From Varroa destructor (taxonomy: Eukaryota; Arthropoda; Arachnida; Mesostigmata; Varroidae), in the NCBI RefSeq assembly GCF_002443255.2, contig NW_019211457.1:12397194-12461193 (forward strand): DNA of 64,000 bases. Reading direction: 5' to 3'. The translations under genes were made by a program, and so were the position numbers. Every line of letters begins with the position of its first letter. Position 1 is the stretch's first letter. Positions 12,261-25,700 of this stretch are shown here, in pieces. The notes beneath the pieces are model-generated. The model was given only the letters and a program-made list of their open reading frames with translations. It was not told the DNA's origin and ran no database searches.

Positions 12261-12376
12261 GCCGCTGCAGCTGTCTACGGCTGTCGCCGCTAGGCACGTA
12301 TCCCGCGGCAGTCGAGCAATTTGCCTTTGGGAAAATAGCACTGAAACTTTACGCAAGGCTTGTTTAAGACGGCTAG

Positions 12377-12565
12377 TTATACATGTTCATACTGTGGGAA
12401 TGGGTGCGTCATTTTCAAAATATTGTACAACACCTCTTCCATTTCTGGGTCAAAAGACTGCTTGAACTTGCCCCAAGGGAAAAGGTTTTCGATGCACGTT
12501 TTACTACGATCGTCTTTCCATTCATCTGAAGTGTAACCAGTGGCTCCTAATTGAACTAAAGCGCT
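12377..12565 (-). CDS. Candidate last exon, unknown protein
   Basis: A strong acceptor, GAACTATTTTCAG, opens a 62-codon frame ending TAA at 12377. The peptide looks like folded protein, with an aromatic and acidic mix (YTSDEWKDD, NLFPWGKFKQSFDPEMEEVL) and the end FPQYEHV. The frame also continues upstream through the acceptor. No family is recognised and no partner exon was identified. Confidence 0.4.
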   Translation of the reverse strand, partial: SALVQLGATGYTSDEWKDDRSKTCIENLFPWGKFKQSFDPEMEEVLYNILKMTHPFPQYEHV

Positions 12566-14285
12566 CTGAAAATAGTTCTGCATGTAACAATTGGTCATCG
12601 TGCGTCGAATCCAATTGGTCCGGGATATTGGCAAGATTCAGTGGACCTTGAAGATGGCAATAGTGAAAGAGATTTCAGTATCATAAAATAAAACAAACTG
12701 CTTCTAGATTGTCGCCGTGACTGAACAAGTAAGAATGTGTTTTTGAATATGGGTCGTAACAATTCAAGGAGTTTTCTCTAGACTACATTAAATACGATGT
12801 GTAAAAAGATAAACATACAAATCAGGTGTCGTTCATTGAATTGCAAGAAAATAGCGTTCGGAAATAATCAAGCGGATTAAAAAATAAGCCGTAGGCAATG
12901 GGATTTATATTTACATTTGAATATCAAGCAGTAATCACTGCTATACATTCTACAAGTGAGGGGACTTCTAACGGTACTACTATGATGTTGGCTTTCAGAT
13001 TCGGTCAGTGCCCTTTGACAAACGTTAGCTTAAACTAGAACAATAGCAGCTTTCTTAAGTGATTCTTCGGGCATTGTGACTCCTTAAGCTGTGATAAACC
13101 GTTTAAAATTCGACAATTAATTAGCTAATTAAGCTTAACATTGACTCAGGGATTGGACAAACATCGTGCTGGATTCTCTTCTTTAAATACATTTATTGAT
13201 CGACACTCCCATTCAATATTGTAACCAATTTTTTGTCACAAACCTTCATTTTTTCACTAATAACCAGTTCCAAGAGCGTCTTATTGGAGCCATTTGACAA
13301 TAATGATGATTGATTACGTATAATGATTGGTATATGAAGGGTGACATACTGAGGCGCTACATCTACAACGGTGTCCTTCTATTTATTATCATAGCGTTAT
13401 TACTGTTAGATAGGTTCGAATGTATCTTGACTAACGTTGATAGTAACGATACGTTCCTGTGGTCTGTTATTTATTATATCGGTCATAAACTGCCTCTGCA
13501 AGGCTGCTACGAACAGCATTCACAAGCGATATCCAGCCTGCGATTATGAAACAGCGGTCCGGCGTACGGCATTCCCGATTCACTGTGGTGATGTGAGCTA
13601 GAAGGCGTTGTTATTATTGTTTATCTATACGGGGAATATACAACATTTGTACCCTCCGAAAAGCGCCTATTATGGTTCGTTGTGCAGGCGGAAAAGGCCA
13701 GTGAGTTTTTCCCCGCTGATCACCCACTATATGATTATTATTATTATTGATTATACGGTTTGACCCGTTCTGAAATTGAATTAATTCACATCGATTCACC
13801 TTCCTCTGCCTGAAGCGTTATGTTTTTTTGTTGCATTTCTGTTTATGTCCTGAGTATTCCTCACGTTACGTTGTCATTTTATTCGCTGTCATCATCGTGT
13901 GACAAAGTACCGATTTCTCTCTCTTTGTTTTGTTTTTTTTTTTTTGTTACCTTTAGACGGTATTCCAGTAGCTTAGGAGCGAGTAATTGAAATCGGGCGA
14001 GCGTCGCTTGACGGGGCCGATGATACGGAATATACCAAATGAAGTTACAGAACAGTTATACGATTCTACGAACGTTGGAAAGACAGGTTGTTTGAGCAGT
14101 TCATTTTAATTCCAATTCTATGTTTCATACTGAAGACTTGAAGAATCTGTTATAGACAAGCAATAATCCATATACAGTATGCGCCCTAGATACACGTCAT
14201 TCGCGCTAGACACACATAGATTGCCACAAATGACTGTATTTACTGTTATTAGTAAAAGTTGTATATATGTATATGTGTACCTACA

Positions 14286-14319
<34 letters not shown>
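14286..14319. repeat. (TG)n(TA)n microsatellite
   Basis: TG dinucleotides to about 14302, followed directly by TA dinucleotides. Confidence 0.9.
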
Positions 14320-14413
14320 CAACGTATATAATGATTTCATGCGTCAAACCATTCAATTCGGTTCTATTTTTGTACCCTTGTAAGTATGTAGAATAAATAA
14401 GAACTCTGATTCT

Positions 14414-14433
14414 GGGGGGGGGGGGGGGGGGGG
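14414..14433. repeat. Homopolymer of 20 G
   Basis: An uninterrupted G run on the + strand, able to form a G-quadruplex; its exact length is prone to sequencing error. Confidence 0.9.
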
Positions 14434-16616
14434 TAAGCAATAAGTAAACGAAAAACGAACAAAGGGCGTCCCATTTTTCTCGTTACAAACAGTCTGCTTC
14501 CGTCTGGCTAATTGATTATCATATTATATCTGACACATATACCTGACGTTTAAATGTATCCTATTGACTCTTGCTCGCATCAGCCATAACATATTTCTGT
14601 TAGTTTTACGACAAATGGTTGTCTTTTACTGTATATAGTTGCTCGACCGTATTCACAGCACTCACCCATGAAAGCTCAATTAAATATTGGCTCTACTCTA
14701 TCCTAACATAGGTGTGACAAATCATTTACACACTCTATCTGGGAAATTTTGTCATGTTTTCCCATACGGGAATTTAAAGCCATTTAAGCCAGAGCTTCAA
14801 ACGTTTTTTTTTTCTATATCCGCATCTCTCGTCACTGCCGAGGTACGTGTATGTATATATATATATATATATCTATCGCTTTTCCCAAAAGCGACTAATT
14901 CACTTATAATAGCATCATCAGTAGTATTATTACTCTGACCTATCCGACTTGAATTACGCACTAATGTATATTCGCGCCTAGGTATAGCGCTATCTAATAC
15001 GTTGACATGTATGTTGCTTACGCAGGTTATACTGCGAATGTGAGGACTTTTCCTATTCGTTTACCTGTTCATTATATGGTATCTACCTAATTATCGGTAT
15101 TCCTATTTTCATCCAAAGCCTCTCAGTATTAACTATTGGCTTAACACCAGCTCTAAATGTTCGCCGTTTGTGCTCCTTCGTCACTTTGACTATTGAGTTC
15201 TGAAGCCGTGAGGCTTCGTTCTGCGAGTTTTGACCTTATATGTTTCGTGGTTAAACAAATAGCTCCGATGACGTCTCCTCAGAACGTGCGAGTTAGCGCC
15301 TTAGCCGGGCTCACGACCGGCCTCTAATATCTCTTGCTGCTACTTTTACTCGTACCGCTGAGATCTCTCCCACCCTCCTCAGGGCCCATACCTGTTAAGT
15401 GAAACATTCGACGAAACGTGCCTTAAGAAGGTGTTGCATATATGAAGTATAGTATAAACACTAAGCAAGTCCCTGTTCTGCCTTCATTAGGGGGTGTTTG
15501 CTTATTTATCTACGTAACGCTTCCTACGTTGACCTAATCGGAAAAAAAAAAACGGGCATATGGAAAAATGATGAATTTTCTTGGCTTCCGGAAATGATTC
15601 TTTTTGATATTTGCTAAGGATTTCCTAGTATTCGACTGATCTGAAGGACAGAATCATCATTTCGTAAATAAATGCGTTTTCCTCTATAGCGGGACAAGGA
15701 AAGTACGGGGGTTGTGTTGTCCTTTGATATGCATGGTCTGCTTTAGCTGTCCGATGATGCGTCCCTGTCTCTTTTATACATACACATCAGGCCAACATAT
15801 GGGATGAATTGCTTCTGTAGGCAAATTCGCGCCTTAAACACGTCGAGGTGCATTAACTGGCTGCATGACAAATCTCATTTACGTATGTGGTCCATGTTGA
15901 CTTTCCAGTTTCGCGCCTTGCGAGAATGCAAGGCAAATCCAAGTCATATCAATGATAACAAGGCGAACTACTTTCTAACCCTAGAAAATACGAGCACAGC
16001 GAAACCGTAGGATAAATTTGTTTCCTGTGTGAACCTGAAGTACGATGCTCATGGTGGATACGAACTAAATATGGCTCTAAGGACTAATCGCGCAGCTCGG
16101 ATGAAAGAAATTACACTAAATACAGGAGGAAGTATCCTTCGCAACTGCACCAACTTTGTGTACTTTGAAGAAGCCAAAGAAGTATAGCTGCTATTAATGA
16201 GAGACATGTTCATGTCCCGTAAATAAATGAAACGAGTAAAAAGTTACAGAAACTTGATTGACTATTGTCTGTGATAAAAGTTCAGGCGATAATGCATCAG
16301 ACAACGCTTCGTCTACTTAATCCTGCTGTACTGCAGATGCTCACCGATAGATACAAACACCCATTTCTGATAAAAACATGTTGCGTCGTAACGACTGATG
16401 TTGCTATAACATTCTTGCATTACATCCACTATAACGACGAGTGCCTAAAGCATTTTCGAGGGCTCGAAAAGGCTTCCATTGTTGCGTTCCAACTTGCAAT
16501 GGCCCATTTACACTAGCTGTGTGAGTTGGAAGATAATCGCCAGGGCCTCCAATGACGATATTTCTCTGTTACAATTTTCCATAGAACTCGAGCTGATCTT
16601 ATCACAATGTGACTGT

Positions 16617-16726
16617 CTATAGTTGTGATACTGTAGTCTCCATAGTTGATGATGACTCTGAATTTGGTGATGGTGGAAATGGATAACACTTAATTTGATC
16701 AGCATCAGCGTTGACACCATCACGCA
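16617..16726 (-). CDS. SLC6 transporter last exon, PDZ-ligand-like end
   Basis: The acceptor is a long pyrimidine-rich run ending CTACTACGTTAG. The first two bases complete a Val codon from the previous exon. It encodes 35 residues with a [12 protein letters not shown] stretch and ends TTVSQL-stop. The last three residues (S-Q-L) fit a class I PDZ ligand (S/T-x-hydrophobic), which would suit anchoring of the transporter at the membrane. That function is inferred. Confidence 0.75.
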
Positions 16727-19700
16727 CTAACGTAGTAGAGAGTAGACCACAAGCGAGAGGTAGGGGAGGAGCCACCAAACTGGACTGGTTAGCCCCCGCT
16801 AGTCAGATCAACCATCGTGTTATCCCCGGAAGAATGTCGGTTAAAATCTGTACTGATCCTCTGACGTACAACAGCTTTGAGTTACAGTAATATACAGTGA
16901 ACAGATTACAATGCAATTGTTATATGAATCCACTTGACAATGAAGGGCAAAGTTGTCAAGCAATGATCATTTAATAGAAATAATTAACGACACCGTATCC
17001 CGACATGTCCTTATCAGACGGCAAGCAAGCCGTTCAACTGTGCAAGCGAGCAGAACAAGTTACCCACTTAATAGACGTATTACTGCACTGCGTTGACGGT
17101 GGGACATAATAACTGTAAAGCGAAAGTTTCGTTTCGTGTTTGTGGAATGGCAATGATATTGGTCATAATAAGCAGTCACTCTCGTAATATTAGACACGCA
17201 CATACCAATTGTTGCGTGAGAAGTAAAACCAGTTTTTGGATTACTGGCCACCGTTGTGAAGACTTCCTGAGAAGAGTCACTGCCAGAACGCTGTCGTACT
17301 GTGTCACATTCGGTCGATTTAACTGCTATGCGCGCTGAGTTTTCGTCGTTTTTGTTGATCGCCGCTTTAGGCCTCTCATCCAAAATTGAGCATACAGCGT
17401 TTTCCAGCCCGGTGGCACCGCAGCCATTTCCGTTCAGGTTGACAGCGTAGTTCCTCAGTTGAACCTTTGAAACAGGGTTAGATCGTTGAATAGAAGAGCA
17501 GTTGTTATGCCATACACTAATTAGATTAATTTTTTTGATGGTTAGCTAAGCATTAGAAATTTTCTTAGCACTAAGTTTAACAGAAGCAGTGGCAGAAGGC
17601 ATCTGCCCCATGTGATGCTGGGTTGGTGCCGTGTTTGCCTACCGAATTGAGCAGTGAGTTAGTCTAGATTTGAAGTTGGACATAGGCGCACTTTGCACTA
17701 TGCCGGTAGAAGACAGTTGTCTTAAATAATAATCTATGGCGGTGAAGCAGAAGGTAAAGCTCGAAAAATTTTTTCATCTAGTAGTGGAAGTTACGTGGGA
17801 AAGGACATGAGAGACGAGACGCACATTTAGAGAAGACAATCTTTTGTCCGAAAAGCGCTTCTTCTTTTTCTCTTTATTCATAGCAAGGCAAGTCAGTTGT
17901 TACCTTGTTATGATATGACGGTGGGCTAGCACTGTTGGGATGAGCCTTGCGGCCCATGGAGGCGATATTGTTGCGTCCAGTGTAATCACGCCAGGCTTGC
18001 GTAAGGGCCTTGTCAGAGGGCCCCCATGCTGGCGAAGGCTGACATGCCTTCAACAGGCGCTGTAACAGTAACAAAAAAGAAGAAGCAAGAAAAAAAGAAA
18101 ATGAGAAGAGTTGTAAAGATATAGTTAAAACCCGATTAGTTACTATCCGTTTTGAGTTTGAAGTGTCCGACATGAACGCTTTGTTGATAATGTACTCGAC
18201 ACATCAGTCGACATTAATTAAGGTAGAAAAAGGCTGAAATTTATAAAACTACATTGGGTAAAGGTAACGGTATTCATACGGACCAAAATAGTCAAGATAA
18301 GCATGTGTCAAATATTCTTGTCTCTGTGAACCTACCTCTTTAAGTGAATCCGCATCTTTTACGCGGAGAAACTGGACGAATGCCCACAATGGGATTTGTA
18401 GCATGGCACAAAGTGCAACGCACCAGCCCATCGCGTTTGCCCACGGTGGAAAGACGTAAAACCCATATTCCAAAGGCTTAGCGGCCTCAATTAAAGCGAG
18501 TGAGAACACTATCTGTAACAAAAATCGACCATTTAACAATTATTGATTGTAGGGAAAACTACTTTAGGCTAATTCCAGTCGTTGATAGTAGATCTAATCG
18601 TTTAAAATATGATGCCTTTAGAACTTTGTGAAACTCCTTGAGGCACTCTTCGTTGCCCCTAGGGTTTATGCCGCGCACAACTTACAACTAGAACAGCGGG
18701 TGCGGTGTAGCCCCAAGTCCATTTCCAGTAGGGTCCAAGTTGTTTGTCGAGCATAAAGTGAATGTCTGCCGCAATGTTTTTATAGCCGTAAACCCACGAG
18801 ATCGCAATGCACTCACAAATTGCGATAAAGATCAGGGCAGTGCTTCCGCCATATTTGTCCATTACTTCGAGTACATACTGACCACCCTACGAAGAGAGCA
18901 ATGTGGGTCTGTTGTTAGAGTTACTGAGGGTACTGTGTAACAAAACTAACAGATCGATCGCTTCATTTGAATTTTGAATTACCATCACTGTTCGAGATTT
19001 GAAGTTCACAGTAAGCGCACATTAGTACCAACATTGGCGAGTTTCATAACAAGGACATAAAACCCATGATACGTACCCTCGTGACGAAGGGTAGCCCAAG
19101 GAAAAAGCAGATGACACCCGTAGTGATTGTGAAAATCATCTTGTGTCGTCTGAGTTGGGGAACGGCATCAGAGATTCCAGTCAGAAAGTTCTCTAAAAGG
19201 GCGAACTAGAATAACGAGCGACCAATAGCAATTAGTAAACATATACTATTTAGAAGGCGTATATACAGAAATAAGTTACTCTGTTACATAGCGTTGTCTA
19301 CAATGCATACAACCACTAAGTAGAATTTTCAAAAGTAATCTATACTCGAATATATATATATATACATATATAACTTGTGCGGATTAGGATTTTGGAAAAA
19401 ACGAGCAAAAAAAAGTCATTAACCAGCCAACCGACCTCGCTGTCGAGTCCAAGAATGAAGAGCATAAGGAAGAATAGCACCGACCAGAGCTGAGGACACG
19501 GCAATCTGGCCAGAGCTTCGGGATAGGCCACAAACGCCAATCCGGGACCACCTTGTACCACGTCCTCCACCTGATCAGATCATGACAATTAATCACTACT
19601 GTTAATAACTGGCTTAGTCATATTTCTGTTTACCACTTCCAAACTGCTAATTAATACTACACCTTTATCATTTTTTTATTTATTCTGCTATTGTTTGTTC

Positions 19701-22700
19701 CTTCGCACTTCGGACGGCCATTTTATTCCCTATGCAAAAAGCAGGAGGTAAGAAGGGAGAGGCCTCGCGCTGTTGCTGAGCGTTTTTTTTTCGCTGTTAA
19801 AGAGCAAACACTAGAAAGGCATCTGCTTTAGATACATATAGCTTTGTACCCTATGTAAGTGATGGTTGATTGTGCGTAGTTTTACGCGCGACAACGAACT
19901 GCTAGCTCTCCGTTACTCAGCCTGATAATAAAACAGGTAATGATTAAGGTAACGCCTACAGCAGTAGCAGATGAAGCGAACAGATGATCCTATTCGCCAT
20001 ATCTGCTCTTCCCCTATATGAATGTAGCCTTTATTTTAAATGAGCAATTAATAACTAAACGTAATAAGACTTTACTATTATCGAGTTTGTTTAGTATTAC
20101 TGAGCTATGTCGATTGGAGCAGCAATAAAAAGGACCGAATTTCGATGAAAGTTTAACCTAGCTCTGTGTTTTGAGTTTTCTTTTCATCAGACGAACCGTG
20201 ATAGCTTAATGGGTAACATATTTGCATGTTAATCTTTGGGACACATTGTGGTCTAGGTTCAAATCCGGATGGGTATGGACAAATACGCTTCGTTTCGTGC
20301 TGGGACCGAAGATCCAAAACAAATAAGTTTAGCTTATCTATGTATACCAAACCACCCGCGTACCTTAACATTCAGTTCATGTGCCATGGCGCCAAGAACC
20401 GAGAAAATGACTAATCCCGCAATGATTGATGTGACCGTATCTAGAACGGAAACAATCATGGCGTCCCGGAAGACGTCGTTACCGAAACGGTTATATGATG
20501 AGTACATGATCAGACCTCCTCCGGAAACTCCCAGGGAGAAGAACATCTGACCTGCCGCAGCTTGCCACACCTGCACTCACCCCAATGAATTTCAGAGTTA
20601 TATGTCAGAGATAAAAATGCTGCCAATTAAAATAATGTAACTTATACAAATTATTTTTAATAAAGCATCGCATAAAAAAGTAATCTAATGTATTAATACA
20701 GGTAGATCACTATTACAGGACTTATTTATCGGCTTCTATATAGGAGAGCGCTATTTACATATCGCATATATGTAGCTCTACGAAATGCTGTTGATCGCAG
20801 ATGCGTGCACGATAATTCTCTGTTCAAAGCAAATATAAACAATTGACATTAGCTCTGTTAGACGTCTTGTGTTATAGATAAGATTAAGCTTAAACCAAGC
20901 CGTCGTGGTGTCTTGATCATCGGTTACCTCGACCGTGAGTAGCTTTTTGAAGTCGGGCGTTATGAAGTAGAAGACACCTTGCATGGCCCCTTTTTGTAGA
21001 AGACCGGTCACCATTAACGTAAGCAAAATCACGTATGGAAACGTCGCCGCAAAATAAACAACCTGCAACAAGACTCGAACGTTGTCCGTATCACGCAAAA
21101 TTATCATAGCGCCTATTGTAAAGCGTCCACTAAGCATTGCATATTTCATGTCGAATCAAATGGGAGCGTGTCAGATACATTATTGTACAGGCTGTTGAAT
21201 TCTAAAGTTTAATTAACTTTAATTTTTTACTCAGTTACGATTGCCTCAGATCGAGCATCACGTTCGTCCTGTCAGCTTACTGTGATGGTTTATATGGCTG
21301 GCACATATTTAGTTTTAATAGAATAAAATTCTACTGTTCTACCACTGTAGTGTTAAAGGAACTCTGTTACGATTATGAGTGCTAACCAAAAGAAAAATTA
21401 TTTTATATAATATAAGCCAATATTTATCTTCACGAACTATCTTAACCTCTGACACTATGCTGACGTTTACTAATTAGATTAGAGAAAGACATCTGAATAA
21501 AATTCTAGTAGCGTTTATGTCTGTTTTATGCTACGTTCTTATTTAATAGTTAGCAACGTACTTTTCCCGAGGTTTTTATGCCTTTTAGAAGGCAGGCAAT
21601 GACGATAATCCATGATATAAGAAGACATAGCGCTAGATCCCATTTTATGCCGTTCAGATTTTCAATTCCTGTACTAATGTCCAAGACCGTGCGCCTAAAG
21701 GAAGTGTAAGCAAAATCATAGAAAAAAAATCAGTGGCACATGGTTAGAACTCAATCACCCTTCCAATTTCGATTATCCAATAGATTATTCAGATTTGGGA
21801 TTAGTTGATAGCGATCCGATGAGCAAATACTTACTCCCAGTAAAGCTGGCTCGATGGCACGCGGCTTGTCAGATTAGTCATCGTTGCCTGCATCGAAGGA
21901 GAACAGAACCAGTCTGAATGATTCGTAATTTTAAAGCTGAAATTTTTCTTGCCCAGATTATGTCATTGTTAAAACAGGGCTACATGAAACTTCTGAAAAG
22001 GTACTATGGCAAAGGTTTGGTTGACTTAAGCTGATGTTGTATCGGTATCGATAAAACAGTGTGTTAATTAGAAGGAACAATCATCGATATCGAGTAACCC
22101 TTACAGATGGGCCATTTGGTTTTGTCAGCGCTCGCTCCTACTTCGTCGACGACCTCTGGTGAACGAGTAAAAACCCAAGTGGACAGTAAGGGCAGGGGGT
22201 GGGTTATTTGGAGCTGTGGTTATTTCTGGCTGACGGCTGGCGGCGAGGACAGCATAAAGGCTGTCGGATGGTAGCAGAAAAAGAGGCGCCTTTGAATCCT
22301 GAATCCGTTTAGGGCGCTGAATCGCTCAGCCTAGACCGCCGGACCCACACAGCGGCAGCCCGAAAACACCGACGATCATCACAGCCATGACGGCGGCTTT
22401 TGGGTGTCGATGGCAACCGTTTACAGTTGTTGGGAGCTGCGCTGGGAGTTGGGATATTGGGTGGAACCTTTCAAGGCTGGTCTTTGAACTAGCCAGCTTG
22501 TTTGCCTGGTCATGCCCGCCGCCGTTATGTTGTTTATTTTGCTTATGCTCGCCGCCGGTTGACAACAGAGAGACTACCGCCTCGGAATCGGTTTAGTCAG
22601 AGTAGCAATAGGAATAACAAACAAAAGTGTCACTAACAGACGCAACTCGACACAACAATCCCTTGCCCCCTCTACCCCATTCTCTCCAACATTCACCAAT

Positions 22701-25700
22701 GCTTGCTCAAACAAGGCCCTCCTTACATACAAACTCTGTCGCCATCGCCAATAGGCCTAAATAATACGAACACTAGTCCCGCACCCCCAGCACGAGGGCA
22801 GACGACTTCAGCTACTCCAACACTGGTAATGAAAGCCGCGTCAACAGCAACAGCGACAACCCTCACCATTAGCAGCACCGGCTATCGGCCATAGCGATGG
22901 CTATCTTGTGCTGATTTGTCACTTATTCGTATGGACGGACGGACGGACGGGCAAAGAATGGAGCAGGAATCGGGGTGGCGAAAAGAAGGGCAAGCGGAAG
23001 TTGGGCGGTGATGCTCATGCTGTCATTGTCGTAGTTGCTGATAAAGCAGCAACAGGGGGCAGCGTCTCGAAAGAGATCTGGGTTGTCTCGCCGATACACT
23101 TTATGCACAGATCATGGGTTGTAGGCCACCAGCAGAGGAACCGAAACTAAAAGTCCGTATCCCACAGAACCTTATCAAAATCAGCAGAACTCTAAAATTC
23201 GATAGCGATTTGACTCGTTCTTGAAAAATCTGCCAGATAAACATTTGTGCATGGATATATGTATAAATGCTCTCAGCTGACCTGTCTTAAGGAAAAGCTA
23301 CACTTACGTTAATGACACTCGTGCCGATAGAGTTATTGGTTTGATTGAGGCCAGCACTAGAGGCCTCAGAGCGCACGTAACAGCCAAATGAAACCCACGA
23401 CGGATCGCAAACCTCCCATGGTAATTGTGCCTGTAACATACCAGCAGATTGCTTCCAGTAAGCTATTAAGGCTACATTAGTTAAATTTTGTGTAAATGTT
23501 GATAAGAGCCTGAATTTTTTTCGGTTATCAATAGTTTACATTAATTTGTATTAGAAAAACGGACTGCTTTCTAAATTGTTATATGACCTATTGGCCAAAT
23601 GCCCACAGGATATATATCTAACTACTGACATAAGACTGGACGATGCTGTCGTAATTCCATGCATTTCTGTTAAATTTCCAACTAGGCGAAAATAGTATTA
23701 ACATAAAATTTCCCGTTCGATAAAGACAATGAACCCATTATTACCAAAGACTCAGGATCACAAAAAGCACTCAAGAGTCGTTCTCCTTTTTATTTCGTCT
23801 CGCATTCTACAAATCGAAGCAGATTGGAACAGCTCTATTGCTGCCCCAGTTGTAACGTAAACATTACAGCAAATATGAACATGTGCAAGTTAATGAGATG
23901 CACCCACACATGTGTAAAAATGAAAAAAAAAAAAAGCTGCGAAGGTACTTACCTGAAATGTAGCGCCCATAAAGTACAGTGTGTAACACATGACCACATT
24001 ATAATAAACGCACACGATCAACGATGAGATAATCATTGCCATTCCGACTCCTGTAATCGGAAGATATATTCGCCATGCAAGATAGATAATAGCAAAATTT
24101 ATATTCGCAACATTTCACTTGGATCACGTTATAAACGTGATTACACTTTTTATAAAAACTTTTACCCTAAATCAGACTTTTCTACACGGCCTCTGGGAAG
24201 GTCGACAAATATTTTCAAGAGGAGGACCTTTGAAAAATTGATCAAAATGACTCTATTTCAAATACACTCAGGTTAGCAACAACTTGTTGGCCGTTTTGAG
24301 CTTTCGCATTTTTCGGATTTAATTCGTTTCGTGAGCCTCGTTCCTGTTAGCATGCTACTATTGGCGGATAAAAGGGGAACTATTTTGAAAATTACCAGTT
24401 AATTATTTACGTTGGCAACTGAAAGCGTGATGACGCTAAATAGTGGCTTTATTAAATAAACATAATCATTAGGAATGACTTTTCTACCACATGTGAGAGA
24501 TATTATTGAAATATCTTTATTTGTTTAGATACGGCTTTAAAAGGAAAGCTTAAGGAGGCGAAGCTAAATAATATTTAAAATATTTTACTATTATTATTAT
24601 TATAAGACAGAATCACAAGTCATAATAAAAATCTGCTTGTAGATAGATGTAGCGTGCACTTGGTAGACAATAAAAGCTTATACTGCAAAAAAAAAATACC
24701 TTTACAAAAAGGCGAACATGCCCAGATGGTGAGCGGGCCCTGGCCAGCAAACTGTCCAAATGCCAGTTCCATGAAGTACATCGGCTTTCCGACCAACATC
24801 AGCATTACTAGATAGGGTATTAGAAATGCCCCTACAAAAAAGAAAATTACCGTAAATTACCGAAAATCTGAATAATATTTAGCATTCTTATTTAAAATAA
24901 GCTCCGTTGATTTGTTCACAGTTGGACAACTAGATGGCAGCACTATCGATGTTTATAGTTAATTATTGTTCGGTGGGGAAACGGTTTCTCGAACGTAGAC
25001 CGTATATAGATCCTGTTACGGTAGACAACAATTATTATAAAAACAAAAACAGTACAGTACATATTTTTCTAAGAAGTTCTTGTAACTGAAATAAATCATT
25101 TTTTCTTCGACTACTGTGCCTGTCGCATTTAATCGCGGATGAATAATCAACCAATAGTTCTAGTAGTGACGATCCCAAAAGTAGCTGTCATATTGGCAAC
25201 ATACCTCCTCCGTTTTTGTAGGCGAGATATGGAAAACGCCATACGTTTCCAATTCCAACGGAAAGCCCCACGCAGGATAACAGGAACTCCCATCGATTTC
25301 CCCAGTTGCCCCGAGAGGATATGCTCGACACCGATGCTCTCCTTCCACCGCTATGTCGATATATGGCATAAAAGCAGATAGAAAAGGTGTCTATGAAAGG
25401 AGAACTTTCTATATCTTCCTATGTATGTATCATTCAGTAAATAAGCATTGCACTCCCTAGACTCGCTGAACAGATACGTATATATATATATATATACACA
25501 CTAGACGTGTCTTAACACTTGCTTATCGGACCAGTAAAATTAAAGCTGAAGCCTGTATCTTTTATTCCAGCTGCTCCTTCGAGAAGTATAGTTAGATATA
25601 AACGTTCGACCAAATTCATTTACAGTTTAGTTCAAGGACATGAGTTTAATTAGAAAAGCTGCGGAACGAAACGAATATCTCTATATTAAATGACTTGTCT

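Larger units (their letters stand above)
7643..12376. other. AT-rich spacer
   Basis: Contains (TA)n at 9684-9717 and 11293-11342, (CAA)n at 10433-10473, a CAG run near 9385 and a tRNA-like relic at 12206-12260. A frame open for about 90 codons at 9100-9377 (+) has no splice support. No recognised gene. Confidence 0.5.
12566..16616. other. AT-rich spacer 3' of the SLC6 gene
   Basis: Holds microsatellites at 14286-14319 and 14853-14872 and a run of 20 G at 14414-14433. Scattered ORFs under 90 codons have no splice or composition support. No gene seen. Confidence 0.5.

Noticed and set aside
13681..13700. Possible 13-base exon between GTGTGCAG-like and GTGAGT motifs
   Set aside because: Splice-like motifs this short occur by chance and no partner exon exists.
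18249..18539. ORF starting from an ATG upstream of the TM12 exon
   Set aside because: The real exon starts at the acceptor (18512); residues before it are intron.
20778..21149. 123-codon - strand ORF
   Set aside because: Only its middle (21062-20928) is the TM5 exon; both ends are intron read-through.
25160..25369. - strand ORF over the TM1 exon
   Set aside because: Shifted frame; the transporter frame is a different one over the same DNA.
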